In this document: in pieces, positions 14,808 to 23,026 of the stretch | Layout of the letters: each line of letters starts with the position of its first letter | Position numbering within the stretch: the first letter of the stretch is position 1 | Virus record (IMG/VR): IMGVR_UViG_3300015372_000020 | Location: 1 to 25,657 of that record | DNA from: a virus | Reading direction: 5' to 3' (one strand) | DNA length: 25,657 nucleotides | Made by a program: the position numbers and the translations under genes | The notes under the pieces: generated by a model | What the model was told of the DNA's origin: nothing | What the model saw: the letters and a program-made list of their open reading frames with translations, nothing else | Database searches by the model: none

Positions 14808-17800
14808 TGGCCCGCCGCATCGAAGTCGAAATCCTGGGGAACGCGAGTTCGCTCAACCGCGCGTTCGCCAGCTCTAGGCGCTCGGCGGGCATCTGGAACA
14901 GCGAGATCGTGCGCTCCGGCCGTGGTGCCTTCGCCGCCACGGTCGGCTTCGGCGGCCTCGGCCGCGCCGTCGCGTTCGCCTCGGCGCAATTCATCGCGTT
15001 TGCGGGCATCGCCACGATCATCAAGAACACGACGAGCGCGACCGTCGAGTTCAACGACACCATGCAAAAGACGGTGGGCTTGGCGCAGGTGTCCCAGAAC
15101 GCCGTGGCGGGCCTCAGCGACGAGCTGCTGCGCCTCGCGCCCATTGTCGGCAAGACGCCGAACGAGCTAGCGAAGGCTCTCTACTTCGTCGCCTCCGCTG
15201 GCATCAGCGCCAGCAACGCGATGAAGGTCGTGGAGGTATCGGCGAAGGCTGCCAGCGCGGGCCTCGGCGACACGCAGACCGTGGCCGACGCGCTCACAAG
15301 CGCGATCAACGCCTACGGCGAGGCGAACCTCTCGGCACAGAAGGCCGCCGACGTATTCGTCTCCACCGTCCGGCTTGGTAAGGGTGAGGCCGACGCCTTC
15401 GCTCCGTCGCTCGGGAACGTGGCGAATGTTGCTGCGGCCCTGAGCGTGAAGTTCGGCGACCTCGGTGGTGCGCTGGCGTCCATCACCCGCCTCGGCGTTG
15501 AACCTCAGACGGCTGCGATTGAGCTACAGCAGGCGTTCGCCTCGCTGCTCAAAACCACGCCGCAGGCGGTCAAGGCGTTCAAGTCTGTCGGCCTCACCGT
15601 GGAGGGGCTGAAGAAAACGATCAAAGGCCCGACGGGGATGATCGGCTTCCTGACGCAGCTCAAATCGCACTTTGAAGGCAATACGGATGCGCTCGCCAAA
15701 GCCTTCCCGAATATGAGGGCGTTCAGAGGCATCCTGGCGCTGATTGGTAAGCAATTCCCGCAGGTGATCGAAGTGCTGAGAAAGTCGCGGGATAGCACCA
15801 ATTCACTAAACACAGCGTTCGGAGCTATTGCCAAGGACTCGGCGTTCCGCTTCGCGCAAATGAAGGCTGCGGTACAAGCCGCAGGCATCACCATCGGCGA
15901 CATCTTCGCACCGCTCGCCACGCACGTTGCCGAAGCGACAACCAAGGCCGCTATTCACTTCCGCGAGTTCATCAAAAAGATTGAGCAGCAGCCCACGGTC
16001 ACGGCGAAGATCAGCGTCGTTCTCGTCGGCGCGGAGCGGATCACAACGAACCTGCTGAAGCGCTTGGCCGGGGTACTTGGCGGGCCGGACTTCGCAGCGA
16101 CGGTGAGCCGGACATTCACCGACCTGTTCGCCAAAATCAACGAGGCTGCCGCGCAGCTCTACGAGGTGCTGCGGTCGAACTTCGGACGGATCAGGGCAAC
16201 CATCGCCTCGGTATTCAAGGCGCTGGCGACCATCGCCAAGCCCATCGTGGGCATCATCGGCGGCACGCTGGTCGTCGCGTTCAAGGCGTTGGCCGCCGTC
16301 CTGCCGCCCATCCTCGCGGCTATCAAGGGCGTCGCTGACGCGCTCAACACGGCGGCTGGCCGCGCGTTCGCCACAACGGTTCTCAGCATCGTGGCCGCCG
16401 TCTATGCGGGTCGCAAATTGATCGTCGCCTTCACAGCGATCAAGGGGGCTATCACGGTAGTCGTTGCCGAATTGCGCTTGCTGACCGTGACAGCAGCAGC
16501 GGCAGCAGACGCCTCGCTCGCGCTCGCGGCAGCCAACCCCATTCTCCTGACTCTCGCAATCGCAGCAGGCGCAGCCGCTATCGCCTACTCCGTGTTTGCA
16601 AACAGGTCGGACGACGTGGCCGAAGCGAACCAGCGCGTCGCTGATTCGGTTCATAGCGCTGGCCGAGCGGTGCGCGATCTACGCGGTGCGCTGCTCGACC
16701 TAAAGGGGGCGCACCTCGCCGTCCAGCAGGCACAGCTCACAGCCCTCTCGACCCGGAAGGAAATGATCCGGGTTGAGCATGACCCGAAGGCGTCAGCGCA
16801 GGACCGAGCGCAGGCTGTCCTTAGCTACAAGCAGGCGCTCCTAGAGGTACAGCGGGCCGAAAACGACCTCACCAACACGGAGAATCGCACGGCCTCAGCA
16901 CGACAGAACGCCGCGAAGCAGACCAAGGGCTTCGGCCGCACACTTGAGGACCTAGGCGGCAAGGCCAGGAACGCAGCACGCGATTATCGCTACCTCCAGG
17001 GGCTTATCGCCCATGCGACCGATAGTACGGCTGCTTCACTCGCCGCCGCCACAGCCTCTACGCAGATCGGCGACGCGACGAAAAAGCTGAAGGGCTTGCG
17101 CGACTCCTACATCAATCTCGCAGTCGGCGCTCAGAAGTTCGCTGACGCGAACCGCAGCACGCAGCCTGAACTCGCCAAGATCGCGCAGACCGTCTCCAAC
17201 CAGGCCGCCGCTCGTGCGCGGCTGCTCTCCAACCTGCTCGGCATCCCGGCCGGAATGGAGGCATTGAAGCCGAAGGTACGCAATGCGGCCGATGCGTTGA
17301 GAAAAGCAATCGGTCATGGGCTTGCGGTGCCAGATGCAACGATCCAATTCCTCGCAGAGCTAGCGAAGCTACCGAACAAGATTCGCAAGATCAGGCCCGC
17401 CGCTGTAGCTGCCGCACGCTCGCTCGGCCATAGCATCGCCGCAGCGCTGTTCGGCACCATCGTCAAGGGTATTGCCAGCGTCGGCCCCGCTATCGCCGCA
17501 GCGCTCAAAGGCTTGCAGGAGAAGGCCCGCAGGGAACTCCAGAAGGGCGCTGGCGGTGGAGGTGGCGGTGGAGGTGGCGGTGGAGGCGACCCATCAAAGG
17601 ACCCGGCTGCCAAGGCCGCGAAGTCGTTTGAGCTACCCGTAAAGCTCCGCATCCGCGAGGCCCGCGCCGCGCTGACCAAAACGATGAAGGACGACATTCG
17701 GGCGTGGCAGGCCGAGATCGCCTACATCCTGCGGCAGCTTCCGCACCTCCACGGCGAGAAGCTGGTGCAAGCGCTCCAAGCGCTGAAGTCGATTCGGGAC

Positions 17801-18340
17801 GAAATCGCTGGCGCAACGAAGAAAGCCCAGAGCGCCGTCAAGGACCAATTCACCGTGCCCTTGAAGATTCAGCTTGCCGAGGCCAAGGCGCAGGCTCAGG
17901 GCGACGACAAGGCGTTCCGTAAGGCTCTCCTGGCCGCCCGAGCAGCCGCTCGCAAGGCGCTGGCCTCAGGGAAACTGTCGATCCAGGCTCAGATCGACGC
18001 CTGGAACACGATCACCGACATCAACAACCAGCTCTCCCAGACGAACATCGGCAATCAGACGAAGTTCCGACACCTCGGCGTAAACGCGCAGCTTGCAGCG
18101 CTCGGGCTGGAGAATCTGACGGGGCTGAACCGTGAGAAAGCTGCCTTCCGGCAGTCACAAATCGGGCCACGGGGTTCGATCCCCGGCCGTGAGTCGCCAG
18201 CGCTGAAGGGCGCAGGGGCGACGCAGAACAACTACGTCATCCACGGCGGCGTCCAGGTCTATGCCCCGAAGAATTGGCGCGAGGTCGAGGAGGAGCTACG
18301 CCGTCGCGCCGGACAGCGCCACCACCGACGGAGGCAGTAA
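14807..18340 (+). CDS. Tape measure protein
   Basis: At 1177 residues it is the longest gene in the window. It fixes tail length and is ejected ahead of the DNA. The N-terminal third has the PhageMin_Tail pattern: EFNDTMQKTVGLAQVSQ, LAPIVGKTPNELAKALYFVASAGIS, VADALTSAINAYG and SLGNVANVAAALSVKFGDLGGALASI. Hydrophobic stretches around residues 490-600 (IVGIIGGTLVVAFKALAAVL, LLTLAIAAGAAAIAYSVFA) could span the host membrane. A helical, Gln/Ala/Arg-rich region follows. A run of about 12 Gly near residue 918 (17548-17590) links it to another helical part. At roughly 0.15 nm per residue a tail of about 175 nm would be expected. It starts inside the chaperone stop codon. Confidence 0.95.
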   Translation: MARRIEVEILGNASSLNRAFASSRRSAGIWNSEIVRSGRGAFAATVGFGGLGRAVAFASAQFIAFAGIATIIKNTTSATVEFNDTMQKTVGLAQVSQNAVAGLSDELLRLAPIVGKTPNELAKALYFVASAGISASNAMKVVEVSAKAASAGLGDTQTVADALTSAINAYGEANLSAQKAADVFVSTVRLGKGEADAFAPSLGNVANVAAALSVKFGDLGGALASITRLGVEPQTAAIELQQAFASLLKTTPQAVKAFKSVGLTVEGLKKTIKGPTGMIGFLTQLKSHFEGNTDALAKAFPNMRAFRGILALIGKQFPQVIEVLRKSRDSTNSLNTAFGAIAKDSAFRFAQMKAAVQAAGITIGDIFAPLATHVAEATTKAAIHFREFIKKIEQQPTVTAKISVVLVGAERITTNLLKRLAGVLGGPDFAATVSRTFTDLFAKINEAAAQLYEVLRSNFGRIRATIASVFKALATIAKPIVGIIGGTLVVAFKALAAVLPPILAAIKGVADALNTAAGRAFATTVLSIVAAVYAGRKLIVAFTAIKGAITVVVAELRLLTVTAAAAADASLALAAANPILLTLAIAAGAAAIAYSVFANRSDDVAEANQRVADSVHSAGRAVRDLRGALLDLKGAHLAVQQAQLTALSTRKEMIRVEHDPKASAQDRAQAVLSYKQALLEVQRAENDLTNTENRTASARQNAAKQTKGFGRTLEDLGGKARNAARDYRYLQGLIAHATDSTAASLAAATASTQIGDATKKLKGLRDSYINLAVGAQKFADANRSTQPELAKIAQTVSNQAAARARLLSNLLGIPAGMEALKPKVRNAADALRKAIGHGLAVPDATIQFLAELAKLPNKIRKIRPAAVAAARSLGHSIAAALFGTIVKGIASVGPAIAAALKGLQEKARRELQKGAGGGGGGGGGGGGDPSKDPAAKAAKSFELPVKLRIREARAALTKTMKDDIRAWQAEIAYILRQLPHLHGEKLVQALQALKSIRDEIAGATKKAQSAVKDQFTVPLKIQLAEAKAQAQGDDKAFRKALLAARAAARKALASGKLSIQAQIDAWNTITDINNQLSQTNIGNQTKFRHLGVNAQLAALGLENLTGLNREKAAFRQSQIGPRGSIPGRESPALKGAGATQNNYVIHGGVQVYAPKNWREVEEELRRRAGQRHHRRRQ

Positions 18341-19714
18341 ATGGCCGGAGGCGTGAAGGTCAGTTGCGCCTTCGATGACGACACGCTGGAGCCTAGTCCG
18401 ACGTGGACCGACATCACGGCGAACAACAACCTCGTCGCCAACTGCACCATCGACCGGGGGCGCAGCTTTGAGACGGACGCGACAGATACGGGTCGCGCCG
18501 CCATCACGATCAACGACGTAGAGGGCTTGCTCGACAACTTCGGCTCCGGCCCATATGCCGGGAAGGTCGAGCCGCTGGTCCAGACGAAGATCGAACTCTG
18601 GAACCCCGTCACAGAAGTATGGAATGGCATCTGGCGCGGCTACATCACCGACTACGACTACGCCGTCGAGCCGTCGCAGCGCAACGTCGGCATCACGCTC
18701 AACTGCGCCGACACCTTTGAAATCCTCGCGGCCATTGCCATGCAACCGGACAGCATCACGACGTTCGGCGACCCGCCGCCTGTTGGCGCTGACGGCAACA
18801 TCTTCTTCGACAACGCCGACGAAGTGCGCGTGCGGATGTTCCAGGTCCTCGGCAACGCGGGCTGGCCGCCCGAGCTGGCGACGATCTTCTCCGGCAACGT
18901 CTCGCTCTACGAGTCCACCTACTCACCGGGCGAAAACGTGCTGACCGTCTTGCAGGACGCAGCGGATTCCGAATTCCCCGGCGTCGGCAACCTCTACACC
19001 GACAAGGATGGCGTCCTCACCTTCCACGGTCGCTTCGCCAAGTTCGACCCCGACACGATTTCCGCACAGGCCCAATCGCACCAGCAGGGGAATTGGAACT
19101 TCACGCGCTGGAAGGGCGGCGACGGCGCAGGCATCGACGCCGACCCCCCGAACACGGCCCAGATCAGAACGTTCGCCTACAGCCGGGGCGAGACGCGGAT
19201 CATCAATTTCGCGTCGGCCAGCTCCATCACGACCAAGGACAAGAACCTGAAGGGCCAGAACGTGAAGAACAGCACCTCCATCGGCAAGTACGGCTACCGC
19301 ACATGGTCGAAGTCGGGCCTGTTCACCGAGCATGGCTGGACGACAGGCAACAATTCCGACGACGAGTGTAAATTGTTCGCTCAGTATTACGTGGACAATT
19401 ACCACAACCCGAAAGAGCGTGTCACCGCTGTCTCGTTCAGGTCGATGTATCCCTGGGATGCCCGCGCCGAGCCGAATTGGGCCTTGCTGTGTGGCGCAGA
19501 AATCTCGGACGCCATCGGCCTAACAGTTTCCTGGCCTGGTGGTGGCTTTACCGATGAGCAGTATTTCATCGAAGGTGTCCACTATCAGATCAACCCCCTG
19601 CGCGATTTCGCCGACGTAACGCTGACGCTCGACCTTTCGCCAGATACGTATTACCCGCCCGACTATTGGACGGGATCGCCCACCCTGCTAGCGAACTTTG
19701 AGACAGCCGAATGA
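18341..19714 (+). CDS. Minor tail / baseplate protein
   Basis: The gene encodes 457 residues, with GGAGGCAG before the ATG. The N-terminal VKVSCAFDDDTLEPSPTWTDITA, then CTIDRGRSFETDATDTGRAAITINDVEGLLD and WNGIWRGYITDYDY, is the pattern of tail-tip proteins that follow the tape measure in actinobacteriophages. A split-barrel-like hub is suggested. The middle has LYTDKDGVLTFHGR and the end has WALLCGAEISDAIGLTVSWPGGGFTDEQYFIEGVHYQINP, a beta hub motif often seen in Dit/Tal-type proteins. It probably forms the distal ring of the tail. It is the only large tail-tip gene before the lysis genes. Confidence 0.8.
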   Translation: MAGGVKVSCAFDDDTLEPSPTWTDITANNNLVANCTIDRGRSFETDATDTGRAAITINDVEGLLDNFGSGPYAGKVEPLVQTKIELWNPVTEVWNGIWRGYITDYDYAVEPSQRNVGITLNCADTFEILAAIAMQPDSITTFGDPPPVGADGNIFFDNADEVRVRMFQVLGNAGWPPELATIFSGNVSLYESTYSPGENVLTVLQDAADSEFPGVGNLYTDKDGVLTFHGRFAKFDPDTISAQAQSHQQGNWNFTRWKGGDGAGIDADPPNTAQIRTFAYSRGETRIINFASASSITTKDKNLKGQNVKNSTSIGKYGYRTWSKSGLFTEHGWTTGNNSDDECKLFAQYYVDNYHNPKERVTAVSFRSMYPWDARAEPNWALLCGAEISDAIGLTVSWPGGGFTDEQYFIEGVHYQINPLRDFADVTLTLDLSPDTYYPPDYWTGSPTLLANFETAE

Positions 19715-19926
19715 GCGTCACGGTTGCCTTCTACGACCTCTCGACACCGGGACCGTCCGGGCCGATCACGGCATGGGCCTGGAACTTCGGTGACGGCGGC
19801 ACCTCGACCACCCAGAACCCGACGCACAATTACGCGGCTCCCGGTATCTACAGCGTGCATCTTCAGATCACGGGGACCACGCCGGATGGTACGAACACGG
19901 TCATCAAATCGGTTCATGTGACGTGA
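19711..19926 (+). CDS. Single PKD-domain protein
   Basis: Almost the entire 71-residue product is one PKD (Ig-like) domain. VTVAFYDLSTPGPSGPITAWAWNFGDGGTSTTQNPTHNYAAPGIYSVHLQI contains the signature WNFGDG, the NPTHNY turn and the YSVHLQI strand. PKD and other Ig-like domains decorate virions and are thought to bind surface sugars weakly. It has no signal peptide, so it is presumably a virion part. It overlaps the minor tail protein (ATGA) and the next gene (GTGA). Standing alone and lacking any fused partner is unusual; it may have split off from the upstream tail protein. Confidence 0.85.
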   Translation: MSVTVAFYDLSTPGPSGPITAWAWNFGDGGTSTTQNPTHNYAAPGIYSVHLQITGTTPDGTNTVIKSVHVT

Positions 19927-20291
19927 ACAAAGAGCAGAACCAACCCCTCATCCATGCCAACGACCATAATTGGCGTGGCGCTGATCCGATCCCGTCTAAT
20001 TGGCACTACGTCGGCGATACCGACGAGCCAGCGTTCCAAAACGGATTCGACAACGTAGGGGGCACGAAATCGCCGATGCGCTATCGGTTCCTGCCCGCGA
20101 AGGACCTCGATTCATCGCTCCCCGGCATCGAAATCCAGGGATCGGTGACGGGCGGTTCTCTCGGCGACACGATCTTCACGCTTCCGCTGACCTGGGACTA
20201 CGACGTGCATCTGCCAGCGACGGACGACATCGGCACTTTCACGCCCTTGACCGTGAAACAGAATGGGGATGTGGTATGGGGAATCGCGTAG
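19923..20291 (+). CDS. Small tail fibre-like / tip protein
   Basis: The gene encodes 122 residues from a GTG overlapping the previous stop. WHYVGDTDEPAFQNGFDNVGGTKSPMRYRF, then GIEIQGSVTGGSLGDTIFTLPLTWDYDVHLPATDD, is the pattern of a small beta domain found at the C-termini of many phage tail fibres and tip proteins. It contains an AFQNGW-like turn, G-x-V-x-GG and IFTLP. Here the domain is nearly all of the protein. A virion tip or receptor-contact role fits its place after the baseplate and PKD genes. The 3' end overlaps the next gene by 16 bases. Confidence 0.65.
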   Translation: MNKEQNQPLIHANDHNWRGADPIPSNWHYVGDTDEPAFQNGFDNVGGTKSPMRYRFLPAKDLDSSLPGIEIQGSVTGGSLGDTIFTLPLTWDYDVHLPATDDIGTFTPLTVKQNGDVVWGIA

Positions 20292-20470
20292 TTCTGTGGC
20301 TGTCCGTGGCACGCAGCCTCGCGCTGATTGTGGTCGGCATCTTCCTACTTGTTTATGAGACGGCAATAGACGATGATCCGAACCATTACATCGTCGGAGC
20401 GGGCCTGATCGCACTCGGCGTAACGCCAGCAGTTTCGGTGTTGCGAAACGGCAACGGAGGAACAAAATGA
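20276..20470 (+). CDS. Small two-span membrane protein
   Basis: The gene encodes 64 residues. Hydrophobic segments at about 5-27 (VVLWLSVARSLALIVVGIFLLVY) and 39-56 (IVGAGLIALGVTPAVSVL) are separated by an acidic loop (DDDPNH). A GGGGAT element lies about 8 bases before the ATG, and the gene overlaps both neighbours (16 bases, then ATGA). Directly before the endolysin and of holin-like size and topology, it could be a holin or antiholin, with the protein at 21166 the other partner. No family was recognised with certainty. Confidence 0.65.
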   Translation: MGNRVVLWLSVARSLALIVVGIFLLVYETAIDDDPNHYIVGAGLIALGVTPAVSVLRNGNGGTK

Positions 20471-21153
20471 TCCGACCACCGGACGCACCGCACAAGATTC
20501 CGCTATGGGCGTGGCACATGGACGCCTGGATTCGGGGCGGCAAGAAAGGCCCACGGCCGCGCCATGCTCCAAAGCATTTGCCCGCCTGGTTCCACACCTG
20601 GCGGCTGTATCGACTCGCCAAGGCCAACAAGAGGGGCAGTTGGGCGTGGAAGGCGTACCACGCCGCCGTAGCCGCGCAGCCCAACCCCGATGCTGTCGGC
20701 GCGACGCACCGCGAGGCGCTGGTCAAGTGGGCAAAGTGGGGAGTGCTGCACAACGCCGCAATTCACTACACGCAGGACGGTCGCCGGGACGACTACCTCC
20801 ACGGCTCCAAGGGGCATTTGCCGATCTGGACGGACTGCTCGGGATGGGTCACGTACTGCTATTGGGCCTCAGGCTTGCCCGATCCCTCCGGCCTGAACTA
20901 CCGCTACATGGGCTACACGGGCACGCTGCTTGCGAACGCCTATCGCCACGGCAAGGTGCTAACGAATCTCGCGCTCGCGCGACCCGGCGACCCCATCGTG
21001 ATCGGGCCGGGGACGGGCTGGCACACGACCATCTGCGTCCAACAGGCTTCCGATCCCATCGTCGTCTCACACGGCAGCGAGCCGGGGCCGATCTCGCTCC
21101 ACCAGGGGTACGACACTCGCGCACCGAAGCGTGTCTGCCAGATACTCGCCTAG
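20467..21153 (+). CDS. Endolysin, NlpC/P60- or CHAP-type Cys/His peptidase
   Basis: The enzyme should cut the peptide part of host peptidoglycan for lysis. It has 228 residues. The C-terminal catalytic domain has Cys124 in WTDCSGWVTYCYWASG, His186 in GTGWHTTICV and a third polar candidate at His202 in VSHGSEPGP, the order expected for this papain-like fold. Between them GYTGTLLANAYRHGK and ARPGDPIVIG are typical of actinophage lysins. Residues 1-95 are basic and Trp-rich (WAWHMDAWIRGGKKG, HLPAWFHTW) and may bind the wall. There is no signal peptide, so export must depend on a holin. The ATG overlaps the preceding membrane gene. Confidence 0.88.
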   Translation: MIRPPDAPHKIPLWAWHMDAWIRGGKKGPRPRHAPKHLPAWFHTWRLYRLAKANKRGSWAWKAYHAAVAAQPNPDAVGATHREALVKWAKWGVLHNAAIHYTQDGRRDDYLHGSKGHLPIWTDCSGWVTYCYWASGLPDPSGLNYRYMGYTGTLLANAYRHGKVLTNLALARPGDPIVIGPGTGWHTTICVQQASDPIVVSHGSEPGPISLHQGYDTRAPKRVCQILA

Positions 21154-21165
21154 AAAGGGGAGAAC

Positions 21166-21435
21166 GTGAACTCTGCATCCAGCCTCCACCCAAAGGTCGC
21201 CTCGGCCACTATCGCGGGGTCGATCACGGCGCTCATCATCTACCTGCTTCAGACCTACGCGAACACCGACATCCCGCCGACCATCGCTGCGTCGATCACG
21301 ACCCTGCTCACGTTCATCGGCGGCTACATCGCTCCCGTGGTTCACGATGCAGTCCCGCAAGCGCTAACGCTGCCGACAGAGCCGCCCGAGGACGGTACGA
21401 CAGAGCCGACGAAGGCTATCGAAGCCGCAAAGTGA
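21166..21435 (+). CDS. Holin (r1t-like, two membrane spans)
   Basis: The gene encodes 89 residues from a GTG preceded by AAAGGGGAG. SLHPKVASATIAGSITALIIYLL (span 1, about 11-30) and IPPTIAASITTLLTFIGGYIAPV (span 2, about 39-58), then an acidic Pro/Glu/Thr-rich tail, match the short two-span holins that follow lysins in Gram-positive phages. The HPKVAxATIAG opening is characteristic. It would form the membrane lesion that frees the lysin. It starts 12 bases after the lysin stop and overlaps the next small gene (GTGA). Confidence 0.85.
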   Translation: MNSASSLHPKVASATIAGSITALIIYLLQTYANTDIPPTIAASITTLLTFIGGYIAPVVHDAVPQALTLPTEPPEDGTTEPTKAIEAAK

Positions 21436-21539
21436 TTACCTCCCTCTTTCCGTTCCACGGGTTCATGTGGGGCGTCGCCACAGGCATCGTCCTCATCATC
21501 ATCGGCATCGCAATCTGGAATTGGAGGCACCCAGATTGA
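21432..21539 (+). CDS. Tiny single-span membrane protein (35 residues)
   Basis: From the GTG at 21432, which overlaps the holin stop, 35 residues are encoded. An N-terminal SLFPFHGFMWG precedes a clear membrane span (VATGIVLIIIGIAIWNW, about 15-31) and the end is WRHPD. It overlaps both neighbours (GTGA before, TTGA after). The tight coupling and clean membrane profile argue that it is real despite its size. It may modify holin timing. Confidence 0.6.
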   Translation: MITSLFPFHGFMWGVATGIVLIIIGIAIWNWRHPD

Positions 21540-21778
21540 TTCTCGCCAACGCCTTCGACACAGCCCAATTCCAGGTCGATCACTACATGGCTGGCCTGGG
21601 CGCGACCATGACTGCTGCGGCTTCGCTGCTCGGAGCGCTCGCGGCGCTCGGCATCACGAAGAAAAAGTCGGCAGAGAAGGCCGCTGCGACAGTCGGAGCG
21701 GAAAACGAACAAGCCCTGGTGGACGCCTATGAGCGAGGGCTAGAGAAGGGAGCGGAACTTGCGAGACAGAATCCGTAG
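21536..21778 (+). CDS. Small single-span membrane protein with charged tail
   Basis: The gene encodes 80 residues from a TTG at 21536 that overlaps the previous stop; an ATG at 21587 is the alternative start and lacks a clear binding site. One membrane span (about 18-40, YMAGLGATMTAAASLLGALAALGI) is followed by a basic KKKSAEKAA and a helical Glu-rich tail (ENEQALVDAYERGLEKGAELARQ). It overlaps the next gene by 20 bases. It lies in the lysis region but matches no family that I recognise. Confidence 0.6.
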   Translation: MILANAFDTAQFQVDHYMAGLGATMTAAASLLGALAALGITKKKSAEKAAATVGAENEQALVDAYERGLEKGAELARQNP

Positions 21779-22085
21779 CCTCGTACCGTCGAAGGCGACG
21801 GCCCTGATGATCGGCAGCCTTGCGCTTGCCGCCATCACGGGCGTCATCGTCTCGGCGGCAGTTGCAAGCAGCACGGCTAGCACGGCACCCACACGCACCG
21901 TCACGGTTGATCTCACGAATGGCGCTGCGGGGCCACCCGGACCGCCTGGGGCGAAGGGCGACCAGGGGCCGCCGGGTCCGGCTGGCGATTTCAGTTGCGC
22001 CGTCGATTACGAGCCGGGAGTGCTGGTCATCAACCATCCGGGCGGCCACGTCAAAATCTTCACCTGTTTGTTCACAGGACCGTAG
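21759..22085 (+). CDS. Membrane-anchored collagen-like protein
   Basis: The gene encodes 108 residues from a TTG at 21759 with AAGGGAG upstream. A basic N-terminus and one long hydrophobic segment (about 13-37, ending AAVASSTAS) form a signal anchor or cleaved signal. A linker (TAPTRTVTVDLTN) leads to eight uninterrupted Gly-X-Y triplets (residues 55-78, four X positions Pro). A 30-residue end has two Cys (FSCAVDY, KIFTCLF) that could form a disulfide. The collagen stretch could trimerise. An exported or surface location is likely. It may be a spanin-like or surface-altering protein, but that is guesswork. Confidence 0.7.
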   Translation: MRDRIRSLVPSKATALMIGSLALAAITGVIVSAAVASSTASTAPTRTVTVDLTNGAAGPPGPPGAKGDQGPPGPAGDFSCAVDYEPGVLVINHPGGHVKIFTCLFTGP

Positions 22086-22095
22086 AGGGGGACAA

Positions 22096-22464
22096 ATGCA
22101 CAGGGAGCCGGAGCCACACTTCGGGTGGCAGACGGCAACCTACATCGTGATGGGTCTAGGGGTCTTGATCGCGGTTGTGATTGCCGTTTACGGACTACGG
22201 CAGAGCCAGAGTACGTGCGCTTATCAGCGTGCTATTTACCCATCGGCTCACCGCTACCGAGTCGAAGTCAAGCGCTTTCTTCACGACCACTACCTGCTAC
22301 AGCTCCACGAGGCCCGAGAGTATCGTGAGTCAGCGGCCGAGGAACCCGATCTCGTCACCGCTCGGCTCGATAGGCATTTCGCAAAAGAGCTAGAGCGCCA
22401 CGCGACTCAAACGCTCGGGCGATGGCGAAGGATCGACATTCCGGGGCCGCCGCAATGCTCTTAG
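22096..22464 (+). CDS. Single-span membrane protein of unknown function
   Basis: The gene encodes 122 residues from the ATG at 22096 behind GAGGGGG. One membrane span lies at about 13-33 (TATYIVMGLGVLIAVVIAVYGL). It is followed by a charged, His/Arg/Glu-rich helical domain (RYRVEVKRFLHDHYLLQLHEAREYRESAAEEPDLVTARLDRHFAKELERHA) and the end PGPPQCS. It resembles small phage accessory proteins with a short anchor and a helical domain on one side of the membrane. No catalytic motif was seen. It overlaps the next gene. Confidence 0.65.
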   Translation: MHREPEPHFGWQTATYIVMGLGVLIAVVIAVYGLRQSQSTCAYQRAIYPSAHRYRVEVKRFLHDHYLLQLHEAREYRESAAEEPDLVTARLDRHFAKELERHATQTLGRWRRIDIPGPPQCS

Positions 22465-22943
22465 GATGGCTAATTCCCCGGAGCATTACGTCGATCCTCG
22501 CCTACGGCAGCAGCCTTGTGGCCCTGCTAGCCCAAATTCAGTTCTCCAATACGATCACTGTCGGCTCAATCATCGTCGCCGCGTTGGTCGTTATTGCCAG
22601 CGGCCTCTTTACGCTGCGGAACAATATGCGCTCGTTCTGGCGCAATCTCGCCGAGGAGCGCGGGGAGGAGATAAAGGTCCTCGAAAAACACCTACGCGAA
22701 CGTGAAGATGCTCGCGCTCAGGATGCGGAGGAGCAACGCGCTATTCGTCACGAGTTGAAAAATCAGATCGCCGAACTCAATGCAAACCTGCGCGTCGAGC
22801 AGACTAAGACTGACCTCAGCGCCCTGATTGAATTGCTCGCCAAGCAGCACACCGAGGCGATGACGCAGTTCTCCACGATCATCGGTCTCTTGGCGACCGC
22901 CAACGGCGAGAGTGGAGGGGCAGGGACGGAGCGCACCTCGTAG
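22422..22943 (+). CDS. Two-span membrane protein with coiled-coil domain
   Basis: The gene encodes 173 residues from the ATG at 22422; an ATG at 22455 is an alternative (162 residues) and neither has a strong binding site. Two membrane spans (about 20-40 and 46-64) are followed by a long coiled-coil (about 70-150) rich in Glu, Arg and Leu (LAEERGEEIKVLEKHLRERED and NQIAELNANLRVEQTKTDLSALIELLAKQHTE). The coil is on one side of the membrane and may oligomerise. It ends the rightward late operon. It could be a spanin-like or membrane-organising protein, but no family was recognised. Confidence 0.65.
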   Translation: MAKDRHSGAAAMLLGWLIPRSITSILAYGSSLVALLAQIQFSNTITVGSIIVAALVVIASGLFTLRNNMRSFWRNLAEERGEEIKVLEKHLREREDARAQDAEEQRAIRHELKNQIAELNANLRVEQTKTDLSALIELLAKQHTEAMTQFSTIIGLLATANGESGGAGTERTS

Positions 22944-23026
22944 GACGGGAAAGGATGGAAAGCCGCCGAACTCTCGCGTCTCAGCCGCATCGGTGCCAGC
23001 CCGTTAGCGTCGCCCTGCCCTCCAAA

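Noticed and set aside
15806-16654. A 282-codon minus-strand open frame inside the tape measure gene
   Set aside because: Its composition is a shadow of the coding strand, and the tape measure gene is continuous and well supported.
17548-17590. Gly-rich GGTGGAGGTGGC repeat in the tape measure gene as a sign of assembly error
   Set aside because: The frame stays open and it makes a plausible poly-Gly linker of about 12 residues; no break is seen.
22944-23026. Bidirectional terminator between the converging operons
   Set aside because: One would be expected here, but no convincing stem with a T-tract was found on either strand.
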